Below the pieces are notes generated by a model, which was not told where the DNA came from, searched no databases, and saw only the letters and a list, made by a program, of their open reading frames with translations. Position numbers and translations under genes: made by a program. DNA of 64,000 nt from Hankyongella ginsenosidimutans. Lineage in GTDB: Bacteria > Pseudomonadota > Alphaproteobacteria > Sphingomonadales > Sphingomonadaceae. Below are positions 47,622 to 57,131 of this stretch, piece by piece; position 1 is the stretch's first letter; every line of letters starts with the position of its first letter. The stretch lies in contig NZ_CP039704.1 of assembly GCF_005144965.1 (NCBI RefSeq), positions 2,092,001-2,156,000 of the forward strand, in the 5' to 3' direction.

Positions 47622-49322
47622 CTACCCCTCGCGCGTCACGCGGACCACCTCTTCGATGGTGGTGAGACCCGCATGGGCCTTGATCAGCCCGTCCTGCAAC
47701 ATGGTGTGCATGCCGGCGCCGACCGCCTGTCGCTGGATATCCCGCGCTTCCGCCTGGGCGACGACCATCTGCGACAGCTTCTCGTCCATGCGCAGCAGTT
47801 CGTGGATGGCGATTCGGCCGCGAAAGCCGCTGCCGCCGCAGGCGGCGCAGCCGACCGGCTGATAGAGGGTGATCCGCGCGCCTTCCTTCACGTTGAAGCC
47901 GAGCGAGCGCAGCACCGCATGGTCCGCCTGCTGCGGCTGGCGGCAGTGCGGGCAGAGCCGGCGCACGAGGCGCTGGGCGAGAACGGCGGAGACCGTCGAG
48001 GCGATCAGGAACGGCTCGACCCCCATGTCGATGAGGCGGGTGACGGCGCCGGCCGCAGTGTTGGTGTGCAGGGTCGAGAGGATCATGTGGCCGGTGAGCG
48101 AAGCCTGGACCGCGACCTGTGCGGTTTCGAGGTCGCGGATTTCGCCGACCATCATCACGTCCGGGTCCTGGCGCAGGAACGAGCGCAGGGCGGCAGCGAA
48201 GGTCAGGCCGATCTGCGGATTGACCTGGGTCTGGTTGATGCCGGCGAGCCGGTATTCGACCGGGTCTTCGACGGTGAGGATCTTCCGGGTCGCTGCGTTG
48301 AGCAGCGAGAGCGTCGCATAGAGCGTCGTGGTCTTACCGCTGCCGGTCGGCCCAGTCACCAGCACGATGCCGTGCGGCTGGTGCACCAGATCAGTCAGCG
48401 CCTTGACGGTCGGCGGGTCGAAGCCGAGCGTCGCCAGATCGAGGGTCAGGTTGGAGCGGTCGAGCAGGCGCATGACCACACTCGCCGTGAATGGTCGGTG
48501 CGGTCGCCACGCGCAGATCGACGTCGTGGCCGCGCACCGCCAGCCGCAGGCGGCCATCCTGCGGCAGACGCTTCTCCGCGATGTTGAGGCCGGACATGAC
48601 CTTGACGCGCGAGACGAAGGCCGCCTTCATGCTGGCGGGCAGGGGTCCTGCTCCAGCATCGCGCCATCGATGCGCATGCGCACCTTCAACTGCTCTTCGG
48701 TCGGTTCGACATGGATGTCCGACGCCCGCTGCTCGACCGCCGAGGTAATCAACCGGTTGACCGCGCGGATTGCCGGCGCGTCGCTCGCCAGGTCCTGCAG
48801 GCGTTCGAGGTCGGCTTCGTCAGCCTCGATCGCGACGTCACCGTCGTCCGTGCGCTCAGCGGCGAAGTGGCGGTCGAGGAACGCCTCCAGGTCGCTGGCG
48901 CGCGCCAGCCAGCGGCGTACCGGCCGGTTGAACATGAACCGCAGCGCTTCTTCCGGATGCGGGTCGAACGGGTCGACAACGGCGATGTCGACCGACTGGT
49001 CGGTCACGCTGAGCGGCAGCACGCGGTTGTCGCGCAGCCAGCGCAGCGACAGCGCCCCGACGTCCGGCCGCGCCTGCGGCAGCTGGCTTTGCTCGAGTAT
49101 GGGCAGGCCGCTCTGGCGGGCGGCGAAATCAGCCAGCGACTGCTCGGACATCAGCCCGAGGCGCGTCAGGATGGCGTCGTAGCGCTCGCCGGACTCCTCA
49201 TGGACCAGACGTGCACGCGCCAAGGTCTCCGGCGGCAGCGCGCCGCTGGCCTCAAGCGCGTCGATCAGGCTTTCGCCTCCGGTTCCTCGGCTATTCCGGG
49301 TTTCGATCTGCGTTGCCGCCAT
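47622..49322 (-). CDS. gspE: Type II secretion ATPase GspE
   Basis: GspE is the cytoplasmic hexameric ATPase that drives pseudopilus assembly. ATG 49322 is preferred because GGAG precedes it by about 6 bases; ATG 49334 and 49343 are in frame upstream. An N-terminal GspE_N domain ([20 protein letters not shown]) is followed by ASDIHVEP, Walker [16 protein letters not shown], the Asp box, Walker [15 protein letters not shown], the His box ([14 protein letters not shown]) and a CxxC...CxxC zinc site (LCPHCRQ to CAACGGSG). Breaks near 48645 and 48485 are repaired. About 567 residues. Confidence 0.93.
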
Positions 49323-49897
49323 CGGGGTCTCCATGCGACGCATAGGTTAATTTCAAGAGCGACGACAATCGGTTCAAGCCTGCAACGAAAAGACTCGAGG
49401 CGCACAACATACTCCCCAGCTAACACCCGCAGGCGCCGCGCGGCAAGCCCACGCGCAGCCAGGGGATCGCGAAACCCCTTGAGGGCGCTCTCCTTTTCAC
49501 ATCCGTCCTGCGGTTAGGGCAGAGTCTTCGTCCCGGTGTGAAAATTCAACTCTAAGGCATTGAGGGCTTGGAGGGTTTATGGTTAACGACACATTATAAT
49601 GGTTAATGTCATTTTCTGTTATGAACGGCAGGTAGAGGGTCTTCGCCGAGACGATTCTCGGGGCCGGATGCCGATGCGGGTTCACCGTGACCTATCCGGG
49701 CCGATAAGCGTCAAAGTCGTTATCGCTCCTTGTGTAGTTACAGGTTGTTTTTCGCGTGCTTCTTGGATTGCTGTCGTTTTTGTCCGGCTGTCCGCCACAC
49801 GAAATCCAGCCCTGCCGCGGTGCGATGGCTGAGATGATCTCCGGGCTTTTTAGCTGCTCGCCGGATCATTCTATAGCAACAAAGGAAAGAGAGACCC
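49323..49897. other. Divergent intergenic region gspE / pstS-like gene
   Basis: This is 575 bases between divergent genes. Visible: a TATAAT hexamer at 49595-49600, two copies of ATGGTTAA spaced 20 bases (about 49579 and 49599), and a Pho-box-like direct repeat at 49606-49622. The part from about 49640 to 49890 would be a long leader with the ribosome site AAAGGAAAGAG just before ATG 49898. No coding gene is supported here. Confidence 0.5.
49606..49622 (+). promoter_or_regulatory. Possible Pho-box-like direct repeat
   Basis: ATGTCAT and CTGTTAT are separated by TTT, close to the PhoB site consensus CTGTCAT-N4-CTGTCAT. Spacing is one base short, which could be real or a lost T in the TTTT run. 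Position upstream of a PstS-like gene makes phosphate control plausible, but the match is imperfect. Confidence 0.3.
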
Positions 49898-51857
49898 ATG
49901 CAAACCAAATCGATCCTGCTGGCGGCTGCTGCCGCCATCGTGGGCGTTGCCGGCCAGGCGCACGCTCAAGCCACCATCTACGGTAACGGCGCTTCGCTGC
50001 CGGCGCCGTATATCCGCCAGATCTTCGACTGCTACGGCACCGACTTCCCGCTGGTCACCCGCACCGGCAACCCGGTCGCCGCCGCGACCCCGTCGGGCGT
50101 GTTCCGCTACAACCCGGACGTCAACAGCGACGGCACCCCGGACGGCGTGATCCGCGACTGCAGCAGCGAGACCGCCAACGTCCTGTCGAACTTCCGCGGC
50201 GTCTACGTCTCGACCGGTTCGGGCCGTGGCATCCAGGGCATCTTCTCGCACTCGGCGTCGTTCGCTGGCGACTATGTGGTCGGCGACGCTCTGACCACGC
50301 TGTTCCCGTCTGGTCCGCACTATGGCCTGTCGGAAGCCGGCCTGGGCGACAACGACGTCGCCAACTACAACCTCGGCAATGGCGGCGGCCGCCCGGCCAC
50401 CCAGAGCCTGACCATTCTGGCTCCGGGCAACGCCACCCCGGACCCGCTGCCGTCGAACACCTTCCGCAACCCGCGCGAGCGCTATGGCGCCTGGTGCAGT
50501 TCCGCTGCTGATCGCACCGGTGAACATCGCGTTCGACCCGATCTACCGCAAGTATAACCACCCGACCCTGGGCCTGCAGGAATACCGCCTGCGCATCCAG
50601 AACCCGCGCACGGCTCTGGACTCGAACGGCAACACCGTCACCACCGGCGGTATCCGCCTGACCCCGTCGGCCTACTGCCGCATCTTCCACGGCGAGATCA
50701 CCAACTGGAACGACACCCAGCTGCGCTCGCCGGCGATCACCGGCAACCCGACGACCTTCCGTGACACGAACGACGTGACCCAGACCAACGCCAACTTCTC
50801 GGCGCCGATCCAGATCGTCGGTCGTTCGGACTCGTCGGGCACCACCTCGATCTTCACCCGTCACCTGTCGGCGGTCTGCGACGCCTTCGTGGCTTCCAAC
50901 GCCTTCACCACCGCTGGCAACACCGCGCTGCCGGCGTCGCGCATCTCGACCGCCATCTGGAACGCCACCACCCAGACCCTTTCGGGCACCGAGACCCTGG
51001 GTCTCTTCACCCGTTCGGCTGGTAACGAAGGCGTGGCTGACTACCTCGACTTCCGCGCCGTGCCGTCGGCTTCGCTGAACGACTCGGGCCGTGGTTTCAC
51101 CTTCAACGCCGGCATCAACGCCGCCGACGTCCTGACCCAGGCCCGCATCGGTTACGTTGGTCCGGACTATGTCCTGCCGGCCGTACTGACCACCCAGACC
51201 AACACTTACGGCCTGACCACCGCCGATCTGTTCAACGCCAACGGCCAGAACGTCGTGCCGGCGCCGACCGGTGCCCGCCTGGCGTATGAACTGTTCCCGG
51301 TTGTTGCCGGCGCTGACCGTCAGAACCCGGCGCGCTGGGTTGCCCCGCTCGAGCGCTTCGTGCCGTACGACATCAACCAGGACGGCGCGTTCGACGTCGC
51401 TGACAACCCCGACACGGCGACCGTGAACGACCCGGCGGACCGCAACCCGCTGGCCAACCCGTTCAGCGCGACCGACCCGTCGTTCCGCGCCTACCCGATG
51501 CTCGGCACGACCAACGCCCTGCTGTACACCTGCTATCAGGCGGGTTCGGTGCGTTCGGCGATCCTGCGCTTCTTCCAGGAGTATGAGCGCCGTTCGAACC
51601 TGAACACCGACAACCTGGCGAACGACACCGATCAGGGCCTGCTGGACTCGGCCGGCCTGAGCTCGGTGCCGAACGGCTGGCAGAACGCCATCCGCACCGT
51701 GTTCTTCACCACGGCGCTGAATTCGGGCAACCCGAATAGCCAGGCAATCCAGCTGACGACCAATGCGGACGGCAACGGCACCGTGCTGAACGAAGTCACC
51801 GGTCAGCAGGTTCCGGAATCGACCCAGTGCCAAGGCCTGGTCGGCGCCGGCGCCTAA
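49898..51857 (+). CDS. PstS-like periplasmic/secreted substrate-binding protein
   Basis: It has a signal peptide MQTKSILLAAAAAIVGVAGQ ending AHAQ. The mature start ATIYGNGASLPAPYIRQIFD matches the PstS phosphate-binding loop, and IQIVGRSDSSGTTSIFTRHL matches the second PstS motif (RSDxSGTT). Length is about 653 residues, far longer than a usual PstS (about 340), with extra Asn/Thr-rich and DINQDGAFDVADNPD segments. Two C losses near 50490-50510 are repaired. Codon choice is strongly biased (CTG, ACC, AAC, GGC, TCG), suggesting high expression, and a strong terminator follows. No pstCAB genes are adjacent, so transport is not supported. Its neighbour is the T2SS operon, making it a candidate secreted substrate (inference). 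Confidence 0.82.
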
Positions 51858-51890
51858 GCGTCTGATCGCTTAAGCGACTGAACCGAAAGG

Positions 51891-51921
51891 CGGCCCCGGT
51901 GGAAACACCGGGGCCGTTTTT
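51891..51921 (+). terminator. Intrinsic terminator after the pstS-like gene
   Basis: The stem CGGCCCCGGTG/CACCGGGGCCG closes a GAAA tetraloop and is followed by TTTTT, 33 bases after the stop codon. Confidence 0.93.
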
Positions 51922-51927
51922 GCGTGG

Positions 51928-52052
51928 TTTAGACCTTGATCGTTTCAGGCTGAATCAATCTGAAACGTGAATCATGGTCTAAATTGTTGATAAGAGCCTG
52001 ATTCACGCCCTCGGTTGAAGCACATATGCTTCAACCTCAACCGATCAGGCTC
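51928..52052. repeat. Double-hairpin intergenic element, copy 3
   Basis: Hairpin 1: TTTAGACC and GTTTCAG pair with CTGAAAC and GGTCTAAA (51928-51983). The linker is TTGTTGATAA. Hairpin 2: GAGCCTGAT pairs with ATCAGGCTC, with inner arms GGTTGAAG/CTTCAACC (51994-52052). Sequence differs from copies 1 and 2 but size, order and the TTGTT linker are kept. The repaired stop of the neighbouring hydrolase gene lies inside hairpin 2. Confidence 0.7.
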
Positions 52053-52630
52053 TGACGGGCCGGCGCACGTCTGCGCTATTGCGGCAGCGCCAGACCCCAG
52101 GGGAATAGGCCGGCGCGGCCTTGGCAGCGGCCAGCGCCGTCCCCGGCTTTGCCGGCAAGCGGTAGAAGCGGTGATTGCCGAGTTGCACGGTCGGCGTCAG
52201 GCTTGCCGCCCAGGCGGGGAGACGGCAAGGCTGTGATAATGCGTCGAGTCGGTCGTGCGCGGCCCGGCTCCGGCGAGCGTCGCCGCTGCGACCGCCTGCG
52301 CCGCCGCCCAGCGCGCCGGCTCCGGCTGGCGTTGCAGCGACCCGTCGCAGGTGAAGGTGAACTGGCAGCCGGTCGCACGCCCGGCCCCTGCAGGACGACG
52401 GCGCAGACCGATTTCGGATAGGCCGGGTGCGCCATGCGGTTGAGCACGACCGCCGCCACCGCTGCCTGACCCTCCGCCGGCTCGCCGCGCGCTTCGTAGT
52501 AGATCGCCGCGGTCATGCAGGCGAGCGGGCTGGAAAAGCGCGGGTCGGCCCGCAGGTCCGCCTCTGTCTGCGCGCACGCCGGCTGGGCAAGCGGGCCGGT
52601 GAGCAGCAGGGCAAGGACGTGACGCTTCAT
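52045..52630 (-). CDS. SleB-type cell wall hydrolase (Hydrolase_2 family)
   Basis: It has a signal peptide MKRHVLALLLTGPLAQPACA. The catalytic domain shows MTAAIYYEARGEPAEGQAAV with the catalytic Glu of YYEARGE, then VAAVVLNRMAHPAYPKSVCA, CQFTFTCDGSL and DSTHYH, then VQLGNHRFYR after repair. These are hallmark motifs of SleB/CwlJ-like lytic enzymes. Breaks near 52380, 52245 and 52215 fall in short homopolymers. In the frame of NHRFYR the gene ends at TGA 52045-52047; another loss would end it at 52076. About 195-200 residues. Likely a periplasmic peptidoglycan-remodelling enzyme in a non-sporulating bacterium. Confidence 0.85.
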
Positions 52631-52727
52631 GCGCAAGCTTGTGCGCCACAAGCATTTCGAAATTGTGACATGTCCTGTGCTCCCGGCAGGCTGGACAGAG
52701 GCCGGTGGACACATTCTATAAGCCTGC

Positions 52728-53340
52728 ATGGAAGCGCCTTATTGTCTTGATCTGCTGCGCGCGCAGGCACCGGACCTGTATCTGGCGGCATTATATGCCC
52801 CCGGGAGCACCGCCCGTTGTTCATCGCGAAAGCCGCCTGGGCGGCCGAGCTGGAGCATGTCTGCGTTGCGGCAAAGACCCCTTGTTGCGCGCGGTTCGCT
52901 ATGCCTGGTGGCGCGAGCGGCTGGAGGCAGGCGAGACCCGCGGCCACCCATTGCTGGCGACGCTGCAGAACCTGAGCATCGCGCCGGATGACCTGTCGCC
53001 GCTTCTGGAGGCCTGGGATGCCTGGGCTGCGGGCGAGGGGCTACACAATGAAATCGGCAAGGCGATGGCCGGCCTGCTGGGGCGTGCGCTGTGGCTGCAA
53101 GCGCCTGCGCCATGGCTGGCGGCGCTGGCGGCGCTTTATGCCGCGCGACAGGCAATCGCGGAAGAAATGCCCGACCTTGGGCCCATCCGCGCCGGCCTTG
53201 CAGGCACGCCGCGCCTGGCGCGTTGCGTGCTGGCAAGCGGCCCCTTTGTCGCACAGCGGACTCGCGCGCAGCACGCCGATGCCCTATCGTTGCAGCTTCA
53301 AATCCGCATTTTCTGGGCGGTGACGACCGGCCGATGGTGA
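52728..53340 (+). CDS. Short squalene/phytoene-synthase-like protein
   Basis: After repair near 52800 the N-terminus reads LRAQAPDLYLAALYAPGEH, matching the DRYLAxLFAP opening of squalene/phytoene synthases, and LLRAVRYAWWRERLEAGETR matches the LRLQWWRDAL motif. Length is about 204 residues, shorter than true prenyl synthases (about 280-300), and the two Asp-rich DxxxD metal sites are not evident. This resembles the NDUFAF6-like branch, linked to complex I assembly, more than a pigment enzyme. Catalytic activity is doubtful. It ends 6 bases before the EF-hand gene. Confidence 0.6.
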
Positions 53341-53346
53341 GGGCGC

Positions 53347-53799
53347 ATGAATGCCAGGCTTCGTTGGGTGGCGGGTGGCCTTGCGGCCGTTCTGGTGGCA
53401 GCGGCGGTGATCGTCTGGCGGCAGGCACCCAGCGTGGCGCAGCAGGCTGCACCCGAGCATCCGCTTGATGCAGCGCCTGTTACAGCGCCGCCTGAGCGCA
53501 CGCAATTGCCCGAGCCGACGCGAGAGCAGAAGCGGCTGGCGCGCTATGACAAGGACAAGGATGGCGTCGTCAGCCGCGACGAGTATCTGGCGAGCCGGCG
53601 CAAGGCCTTCGCCAAGCTCGACCGGGATGGCGACGGCCGGCTGTCGTTCGAGGAATATGCCGTCAAAACCTCGGATCGGTTCGCACAGGCTGACAGCAGC
53701 CGCGACGGCCGGCTGAGCGCTGCGGAATTCGCCACGACCGCGCGCAAGCCGACGCCGCGCAAACCGGATTGCGCCGCAAAACCGGACGAAGAGGCTTGA
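53347..53799 (+). CDS. Membrane-anchored EF-hand protein
   Basis: This gene is uninterrupted, 150 residues. There is an N-terminal hydrophobic anchor (about residues 7-24, WVAGGLAAVLVAAAVIVW), a Pro/Ala-rich linker, then three EF-hand loops: DKDKDGVVSRDE, DRDGDGRLSFEE and DSSRDGRLSAAE. The tail is basic and Pro-rich with one Cys. The anchor places the loops in the periplasm; calcium binding is expected from the loops. Partner unknown. The next gene's -35 box overlaps its stop codon. Confidence 0.8.
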   Translation: MNARLRWVAGGLAAVLVAAAVIVWRQAPSVAQQAAPEHPLDAAPVTAPPERTQLPEPTREQKRLARYDKDKDGVVSRDEYLASRRKAFAKLDRDGDGRLSFEEYAVKTSDRFAQADSSRDGRLSAAEFATTARKPTPRKPDCAAKPDEEA

Positions 53800-53825
53800 C
53801 ATTTGCCGGAATTTGTTCTTATTAT
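53796..53825 (+). promoter_or_regulatory. Sigma-70 promoter of the VOC gene
   Basis: TTGACA (53796-53801) is followed after 18 bases by TATTAT (53820-53825). The -35 box overlaps the stop codon of the EF-hand gene. AGGGAGGGG precedes the ATG at 53850. Confidence 0.75.
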
Positions 53826-53829
53826 GTTC
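53815..53829 (+). promoter_or_regulatory. LexA (SOS) box, alphaproteobacterial type
   Basis: GTTC-TTATTAT-GTTC exactly matches the alphaproteobacterial LexA consensus GTTC-N7-GTTC and covers the -10 hexamer, so LexA binding would block the promoter. Confidence 0.75.
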
Positions 53830-53849
53830 CATTGACAGGGAGGGGCTTA

Positions 53850-54268
53850 TGTCGGAACTGCGCGCACCGGAAATGCCATGGCTGGCACCCTATATCACGC
53901 TGCGGGATGTCGCCGCGTCGATCGCTTTACACGGAGGTCTTCGGCTTCGAGCTCGCGGACAAGGTGGATGGCCCGGACGGCACGCCGTTCCATATCGAGT
54001 TCCGCTATCACGGCGAGAAGGTGCTGATGGGAACGCCGGACCGGCCGGAGACCGGCCAGTGCCCGGCGACGCTGGGGTGCGTGCCAGCCAGTGGTTCTAC
54101 CTGTACGTCGATGACGTTGACGATGTGATGGCGCGTGCCGTTGCGGCCGGTGCGACCGTCGAAAGCCCGGCGGAGGATGCCCTCTGGGGCGACCGCATGG
54201 GGATCATTGTCTGCCCGAACGGCTATCGCTGGTCGGTTGCACGCTGGCGCGGCGCGGCGGATAGCTGA
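53850..54268 (+). CDS. VOC (glyoxalase/bleomycin-resistance fold) protein
   Basis: VOC proteins are small metal-binding beta-alpha-beta-beta-beta folds. The start ATG 53850 is behind a strong ribosome site. Repaired sequence reads APYITLRDVAASI, then YTEVFGFELADKVDGPDGTP, HIEFRYHGEKVLMG, then VRASQWFYLYVDDVDDVMAR and AVAAGATVESPAEDALWGDR, ending IVCPNGYRWSVA. The GFEL and WGDR motifs are typical of this family. Breaks near 53925 and 54075. About 140 residues. The SOS box in its promoter suggests a DNA-damage-inducible role, perhaps detoxification or drug binding. Substrate unknown. Confidence 0.82.
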
Positions 54269-54294
54269 AATTTTCCGCTTCGTCTCTATGCGCT

Positions 54295-54554
54295 GCTTTG
54301 GGTACTGTCTCGGTTTGATGGTCCGCTCGTGGTGAGCTTGACGAACCATGAGCGCGCCTCGCCACTCCGCCCTTCTGTCCAAGCTCAGAGTGAGCGGCAA
54401 AATTGCAAACGAAGACACGACCCCGCTTTGGGCACCGTCCCAGTTTGATGGTCCGCTCGTGGTGAGCTTGACGAACCATGAGCGCGCCTCGCCGCTCCGC
54501 CCTTCTGTCCAAGCTCAGGGTGAGCGGCAAAATTGCAAACGAAGACACGACCCC
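54295..54554. repeat. 130-bp tandem repeat, two units
   Basis: Units 54295-54424 and 54425-54554 are nearly identical, and a third copy of the first six bases (GCTTTG) follows. Each unit contains an imperfect dyad CTCGTGGT/ACCATGAG and an internal GTCCAAGCTCAG segment. The few differences are scattered single bases (for example GGTACTGTCTCG versus GGCACCGTCCCA near each unit start). Non-coding, directly before the glycine riboswitch. Confidence 0.85.
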
Positions 54555-54620
54555 GCTTTGCCGATTGACTTGAAGGCGGCGTCGGGTAGACAGAGCCGGT
54601 CCGCGGGGCAACCCTGTCGA

Positions 54621-54817
54621 CGCGCGGGAGAGCGTGGGCCGCAAGGCCCGCCACCGAAGGAGCAACCGCCCCGGAATCTCTCAGGTCAACGGACCGCGCG
54701 GCGATCATGCGGCACTCTGGAAAGCGGGCGGTCGTCGTGGCCGTCTCACCGAAGGGGTAATCCGGTTCCGGCCTCGGCGTGATCCGGTAAAGCTCTCAGG
54801 TTTTCCGACAGAGGGGC
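54621..54817 (+). promoter_or_regulatory. Tandem glycine riboswitch upstream of gcvT
   Basis: Aptamer 1 shows CGGGAGAG (54625), CACCGAAGGAGCAA and ATCTCTCAGGTC. A linker with GGCACTCTGGAAAG follows. Aptamer 2 shows CACCGAAGGGGTAA, GCTCTCAGGTTT and GACAGAGGGG. These are the conserved elements of the cooperative two-aptamer glycine riboswitch, normally an ON switch for glycine cleavage genes. It ends about 40 bases before gcvT. Confidence 0.93.
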
Positions 54818-54858
54818 ACGGGCGCCAGTTTCGGCGCTGCTCTGTCGTTGAGTGTGCT

Positions 54859-55969
54859 ATGTCGGACGCCTTGCTGGACACCCCTGATTGATCTGCACCG
54901 CGCGCTCGGTGGCCGTATCGTGCCGTTCGCAGGCTATGCGCTTCCCGTGCAGTTCCCCGAAGGCATCATGGCCGAGCATCTGTGGACCCGGGAGTCTGCG
55001 GGCCTGTTCGACGTTTCCCACATGGGGCAGGTGCTGCTGACCGGGGATGGCGCAGACAGGGCGCTGGAAACCCTGCTGCCGGGCGATATCGTCGGCCTGA
55101 AGCTCAACCGCATGCGCTACAGCCTGCTGCTGGACGGGAACGGCGGCATCCTCGACGACCTCATGGTGTGCCGCCGGGCGGACGATCTGCTTCTGGTGGT
55201 CAACGGCGCGGTCAAGCACGCCGACATTGCGCTGCTTCGTGCCCGGCTGGAACCCAAGGGTGTCCATGTCACCTACCGCGACGACTGGGCGCTGATGGCG
55301 CTGCAAGGGCCGAAAGCGGTGGCTGCGCTGGCGCGGCTGGCACCTGAAGTCGCGGGCCTGACCTTCATGCAGACGGCTCCGGCAACGATCGCCGGCGCGT
55401 CGGCCTGGGTCAGCCGTTCCGGTTATACCGGCGAGGACGGGTTTGAGATCTCGGTGTCAGCCGATGCCGCCGAGGCGGTCGCCAGGGCGCTGCTCGACCA
55501 GCCGGAGGTCAAGCCGATCGGGCTGGGTGCACGCGACTCCTGCGCCTGGAGGCAGGGCTGCCGCTCTATGGGCATGACCTCAGCCCTGAGACCAGTCCGG
55601 TCGAGGCGGATCTGACCTTCGCCATCTCCAAGCGCCGCAAGGCGGAGGGCGGCTTCCGGGTGCCGCGCGCGTCCTCGGCAGATGCTGGACGGCACATCCC
55701 GCAAGCGGGTTGGCCTCAGGCTGGAGGGCCGCCTGCCTGCACGCGAGGGTGCCACGATCCATGCGGCGGACCGTCAGGTCGGCGTTGTCACCAGCGGCGG
55801 CTTCGCACCCAGCCTGCAGGCACCGATCGCCATGGGCTACGTCGAGACCGCGCACGCCGCAGATGGCGCGGCGCTGGAAATCGATGTGCGCGGCAAGCGG
55901 ATCGCCGCTGCCGTCGCGCCGATGCCGTTTGTTCCACACCGCTATGTTCGCACCAACACAGGGAGCTGA
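54859..55969 (+). CDS. gcvT: Aminomethyltransferase, glycine cleavage T protein
   Basis: GcvT moves the aminomethyl carbon from lipoyl-H protein to tetrahydrofolate, releasing ammonia. ATG 54859 gives MSDALLDTP; two C are missing just after (54881), then [20 protein letters not shown] follows, with [13 protein letters not shown]-like AVKHADI and [12 protein letters not shown] motifs. Breaks near 55540, 55656 and 55677 are CCC or GGG losses, verified by restoring [18 protein letters not shown] and then RVLGQMLDG. The C-terminus reads [13 protein letters not shown]. About 372 residues, normal. First gene of the riboswitch-controlled operon; gcvH starts 3 bases later. Confidence 0.95.
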
Positions 55970-55972
55970 TGC

Positions 55973-56347
55973 ATGACACTGTATTTCACCAAGGACCATG
56001 AATGGCTGCGCGTCGAGGGCGATGTCGCGACCTTCGGCATTACCGGCTACGCGCAGGAACAACTGGGCGACGTGGTGTTCGTCGAACTGCCGGTGGTCGG
56101 CAAGACCGTAGCTCAGGGCGGCGACGCCGCAGTCGTCGAGTCGGTGAAGGCCGCGTCGGACGTCTATGCGCCGGTCTCGGGCGAGATTGTCGCGGTCAAT
56201 GACAAGCTGGTCGACGAACCGTCGCTGGTCAACAGCGCGCCGGAAGGCGAGGGTTGGTTCGCCAAGCTGAAGCTAGGCAACTCGGGCGAGCTCGACGCCC
56301 TGATGGACGCCGCCGCCTATCAGGCTTACCTCGCGACGCTCGGCTGA
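55973..56347 (+). CDS. gcvH: Glycine cleavage H protein
   Basis: This gene is uninterrupted, 124 residues. It is the lipoyl carrier shuttling the aminomethyl intermediate between P, T and L proteins. The N-terminus is [20 protein letters not shown]; the lipoylation site is the Lys in [32 protein letters not shown] and [16 protein letters not shown] are typical. It overlaps the next gene's ATG by one base. Confidence 0.97.
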   Translation: MTLYFTKDHEWLRVEGDVATFGITGYAQEQLGDVVFVELPVVGKTVAQGGDAAVVESVKAASDVYAPVSGEIVAVNDKLVDEPSLVNSAPEGEGWFAKLKLGNSGELDALMDAAAYQAYLATLG

Positions 56348-57116
56348 TGACCACGCCGCAACCCGTCAACCGCTGGGACGCCGGGGCCTATGCCGCCAAT
56401 GCCGGCTTCGTGCCAGCGCTGGGTGCGCCGGTGCTGGCGTTGCTGGCCCCGCAGCCTGGCGAGCGCATCCTTGATCTGGGCTGCGGCGACGGTGTTCTGA
56501 CCGAGAAGCTTGCAGCGAGCGGCGCGGACGTGCTTGGCGTCGACTTCAGCCCGGAGATGATTGCTGCGGCGCGCGCCAGAGGGCTTGTCGCGGACGTCAA
56601 GGACGGCCAGGCGCTGGATTTCGAGGCGCAGTTCGATGCCGTGTTCACCAACGCGGCACTGCACTGGATGATGGACCATGCGGCCGTTGCGCGCGGGGTG
56701 TTCCGGGCGTTGAAGCCGGGTGGTCGCTTTGTCGGCGAGTTCGGTGGCTTCGGCAACATCGCGGCGCTGCGCACTGGCATCCGTGCGGTGCTGGCGCTCG
56801 AGGGCTATGAACTGCCCGCGCGCGAGGCACAGAATTACGCAGAACCGGGCGTGTTCACGACGATACTGGCGCAAGCGGGTTCGTCGATGTTCAGGCCGAA
56901 CTGATCCACCGGCCGACCGACCTGCCGACCGGCGTGGTCGGCTGGCTGACAGCGCTGCGTCAGGGCTTCATGGATACGGTCGGCGTTTCGGATCACGACG
57001 CGCCGCGAATCATGCAGCGGATCGAGGATTTTCTTGCGCCGATCCTCCGGCGCGCTGACGGCGTATTCGTCGCCGACTATGTGCGCCTGCGCTTCGCCGC
57101 ACGCAAGCCACTGTAA
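56347..57116 (+). CDS. Class I SAM-dependent methyltransferase within the gcv operon
   Basis: Motif I is ERILDLGCGDGVLTEKLA (about residues 38-56); the acidic loop is VLGVDFSPEMIAAARARGL; motif post I/II is FDAVFTNAALHWMMDH; then FRALKPGGRFVGEFGGFGNI. This resembles trans-aconitate/malonyl-ACP-type methyltransferases. A break near 56880 is repaired, continuing FVDVQAELIHRPTDLPTG and ending VRLRFAARKPL. About 257 residues. Its ATG overlaps the gcvH stop, and gcvPA follows after 15 bases, so it is co-transcribed under the glycine riboswitch. Substrate unknown. Confidence 0.85.
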
Positions 57117-57131
57117 ACGAAGGGCTTACCC

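Noticed and set aside
49599..49832. Small gene in the pstS-like leader
   Set aside because: Atypical composition, no ribosome site, no recognisable motif; more likely untranslated leader.
52728..53340. Carotenoid phytoene synthase (crtB)
   Set aside because: Too short, no DxxxD metal-binding motifs, no other carotenoid genes nearby.
54859..55969. Programmed frameshifting in gcvT
   Set aside because: Four separate breaks in one gene, none with a slippery heptamer plus structure, and family sequence is restored by simple C or G additions.
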